Shown here: piece by piece, positions 63,207 through 64,000 of the stretch
How positions within the stretch are numbered: the first letter of the stretch is position 1
How the letters are laid out: each line of letters starts with the position of its first letter
Origin: Rhizobium indicum
Lineage (GTDB): Bacteria > Pseudomonadota > Alphaproteobacteria > Rhizobiales > Rhizobiaceae
Assembly (NCBI RefSeq): GCF_005862305.2
Contig: NZ_CP054021.1
Span: 682,001-746,000, forward strand
Reading direction: 5' to 3'
DNA: 64,000 nt
Notes under the pieces: model-generated
Database searches by the model: none
Seen by the model: the letters and a program-made list of their open reading frames with translations, nothing else
What the model was told of the DNA's origin: nothing
Translations under genes and position numbers: made by a program

Positions 63207-64000
63207 TCAGCGGGCGTCGTCGATCGCCTGGACGAGCTGCTTGACGGCTTCGTCAGAGGTCTTGATCTGGCCGTGGACGAACTTCGAGACGACATCCTTG
63301 TAGGCATTGGCGATGGCCGGCGGTGCGCCATAGCCTTGCGCCAGCGAACCGAACAGCGTGCCGCCTTCGTTGGCTGCCTTCAGGTCGGCGATGCCCTTCT
63401 TGCCGCAAGCGTCGAAGTCGGTGTCGGGAACGTCGGTACGAGCCGGCACCGAACCCTTGACGACGTTGAAGGCCGACTGGAAGCTCTTCGACAGCGTCGC
63501 GGTTGCCAGCGCCACCTGGGCGGCCTTGCGGTCATCAGGAACGTTGAACATGCCGAACATGTCGGAGTTGTAGACCACGCTGCCGTCGGTGCCGGGGAAG
63601 CGGTAGCAGAGGAAGTCGGTGTCCGGCGTCTTCTTGGCGGCGACGAATTCGCCCTTGGCCCAGTCGCCCATCACCTGCACCAGCGCGTCACCCTTGATGA
63701 CCATGGCCGTTGCCAGGTTCCAGTCACGGCCCGAGAAGTTCGGGTCGACATATTTGATGATTGTCGCCAGATTGTCGAAGGACTTCTTCATCGTGTCGGA
63801 CTTCAGCGATTCATCGTCGAGGTCGTTGAAGGCCTTCTTGTAGAACTCCGGACCGCCGGTCGACAGCACGATGGAATCGAACATCGTCGCTTCCTGCCAG
63901 TTCTGGCCGCCAAGGGCGAGCGGGATCACGCCGGCTGCCTTGGCCTTGTCGAGCAGGGCGATCAGCTCGTCGAAGGTCTTCGGCTGGGTGCCGCCGATCT
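63207..64000 (-). CDS. Extracellular sugar-binding protein of the ABC importer (3' part)
   Basis: The frame is open to the window end; about 264 C-terminal residues are present. It begins [13 protein letters not shown] and continues with [39 protein letters not shown] and [15 protein letters not shown]. This is a type 1 (SBP_bac_1) CUT1 binding protein, resembling glucose/mannose-binding GtsA-type proteins (ALGGQ-W-A-F-S pattern). The N terminus and signal peptide lie beyond the window. First gene of the operon running to 53526. Confidence 0.9.
   Translation of the reverse strand, partial: IGGTQPKTFDELIALLDKAKAAGVIPLALGGQNWQEATMFDSIVLSTGGPEFYKKAFNDLDDESLKSDTMKKSFDNLATIIKYVDPNFSGRDWNLATAMVIKGDALVQVMGDWAKGEFVAAKKTPDTDFLCYRFPGTDGSVVYNSDMFGMFNVPDDRKAAQVALATATLSKSFQSAFNVVKGSVPARTDVPDTDFDACGKKGIADLKAANEGGTLFGSLAQGYGAPPAIANAYKDVVSKFVHGQIKTSDEAVKQLVQAIDDAR

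Overview
This is a GC-rich alphaproteobacterial chromosome segment, most likely from the Rhizobiaceae (a Rhizobium leguminosarum/etli-type genome). The basis is protein family content (BA14K, DUF1236, DUF1203, a class II NrdJ, CUT1 sugar transporters), several families of short palindromic intergenic repeats typical of rhizobia, EcfG-type promoters and a FixK/FNR box. This is judged from protein and motif recognition only; no database search was possible.

Layout. 0-2.2 kb: the end of a cyclopropane-fatty-acid-synthase-like methyltransferase, an SDR and a ChrR-like cupin anti-sigma factor. 2.4-5.7 kb: a cysteine/sulfur operon (cysteine synthase, AlaX-type tRNA editing protein, sulfurtransferase, GNAT). 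5.7-11.7 kb: a methyltransferase next to an apparent gene remnant, DUF1203, alanine dehydrogenase with a divergent Lrp-type regulator, an EamA transporter, a PilZ protein and an unknown membrane protein. 11.8-24.9 kb: housekeeping genes and paired regulator/target units: CpdB, LysR/azoreductase, TetR/SDR with a palindromic operator, a membrane GGDEF cyclase, HlyU, threonine deaminase, VanZ, a 43-residue membrane protein, tRNA-Leu(TAA), WrbA, a CinA-type protein, a UspA protein behind a perfect FixK/FNR box, and a xanthine phosphoribosyltransferase. 25.2-30.2 kb: a secreted unknown protein and the B12-dependent ribonucleotide reductase nrdJ, preceded by NrdR-box-like sites.

30.5-33.1 kb holds a patatin-like phospholipase and a frameshifted periplasmic ClpP-fold gene. 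33.5-39.8 kb is an almost complete phenylalanine/tyrosine-to-fumarate catabolic cluster (phhA, hppD, hmgA, fumarylacetoacetase, maleylacetoacetate isomerase) with two Lrp/AsnC regulators, each facing its target across an inverted-repeat operator. 39.9-43.9 kb is an accessory-looking patch: an animal-type haem peroxidase, about 690 bp without a gene, and a subtilisin overlapping a small I9-like protein.

44-53.5 kb is rich in envelope and stress genes: an L,D-transpeptidase, LysR, BA14K, DUF1236, small membrane proteins, a NarL-type two-component system, a Gly/Asn-rich exported protein, an ElaB/DUF883-like protein and exonuclease III. Four promoters of the EcfG form (GGAAC-N16/17-GTT-like) sit at sensible distances from four different genes here, which suggests a general-stress-response island.

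53.5-64 kb is one long minus-strand operon. It encodes a CUT1 ABC sugar importer (binding protein, two permeases, ATPase), two GMC flavoprotein oxidoreductases, a Gfo/Idh/MocA dehydrogenase and a fumarate-reductase-type flavoprotein. The set looks like an uptake-plus-oxidation route for a sugar or polyol that I cannot name.
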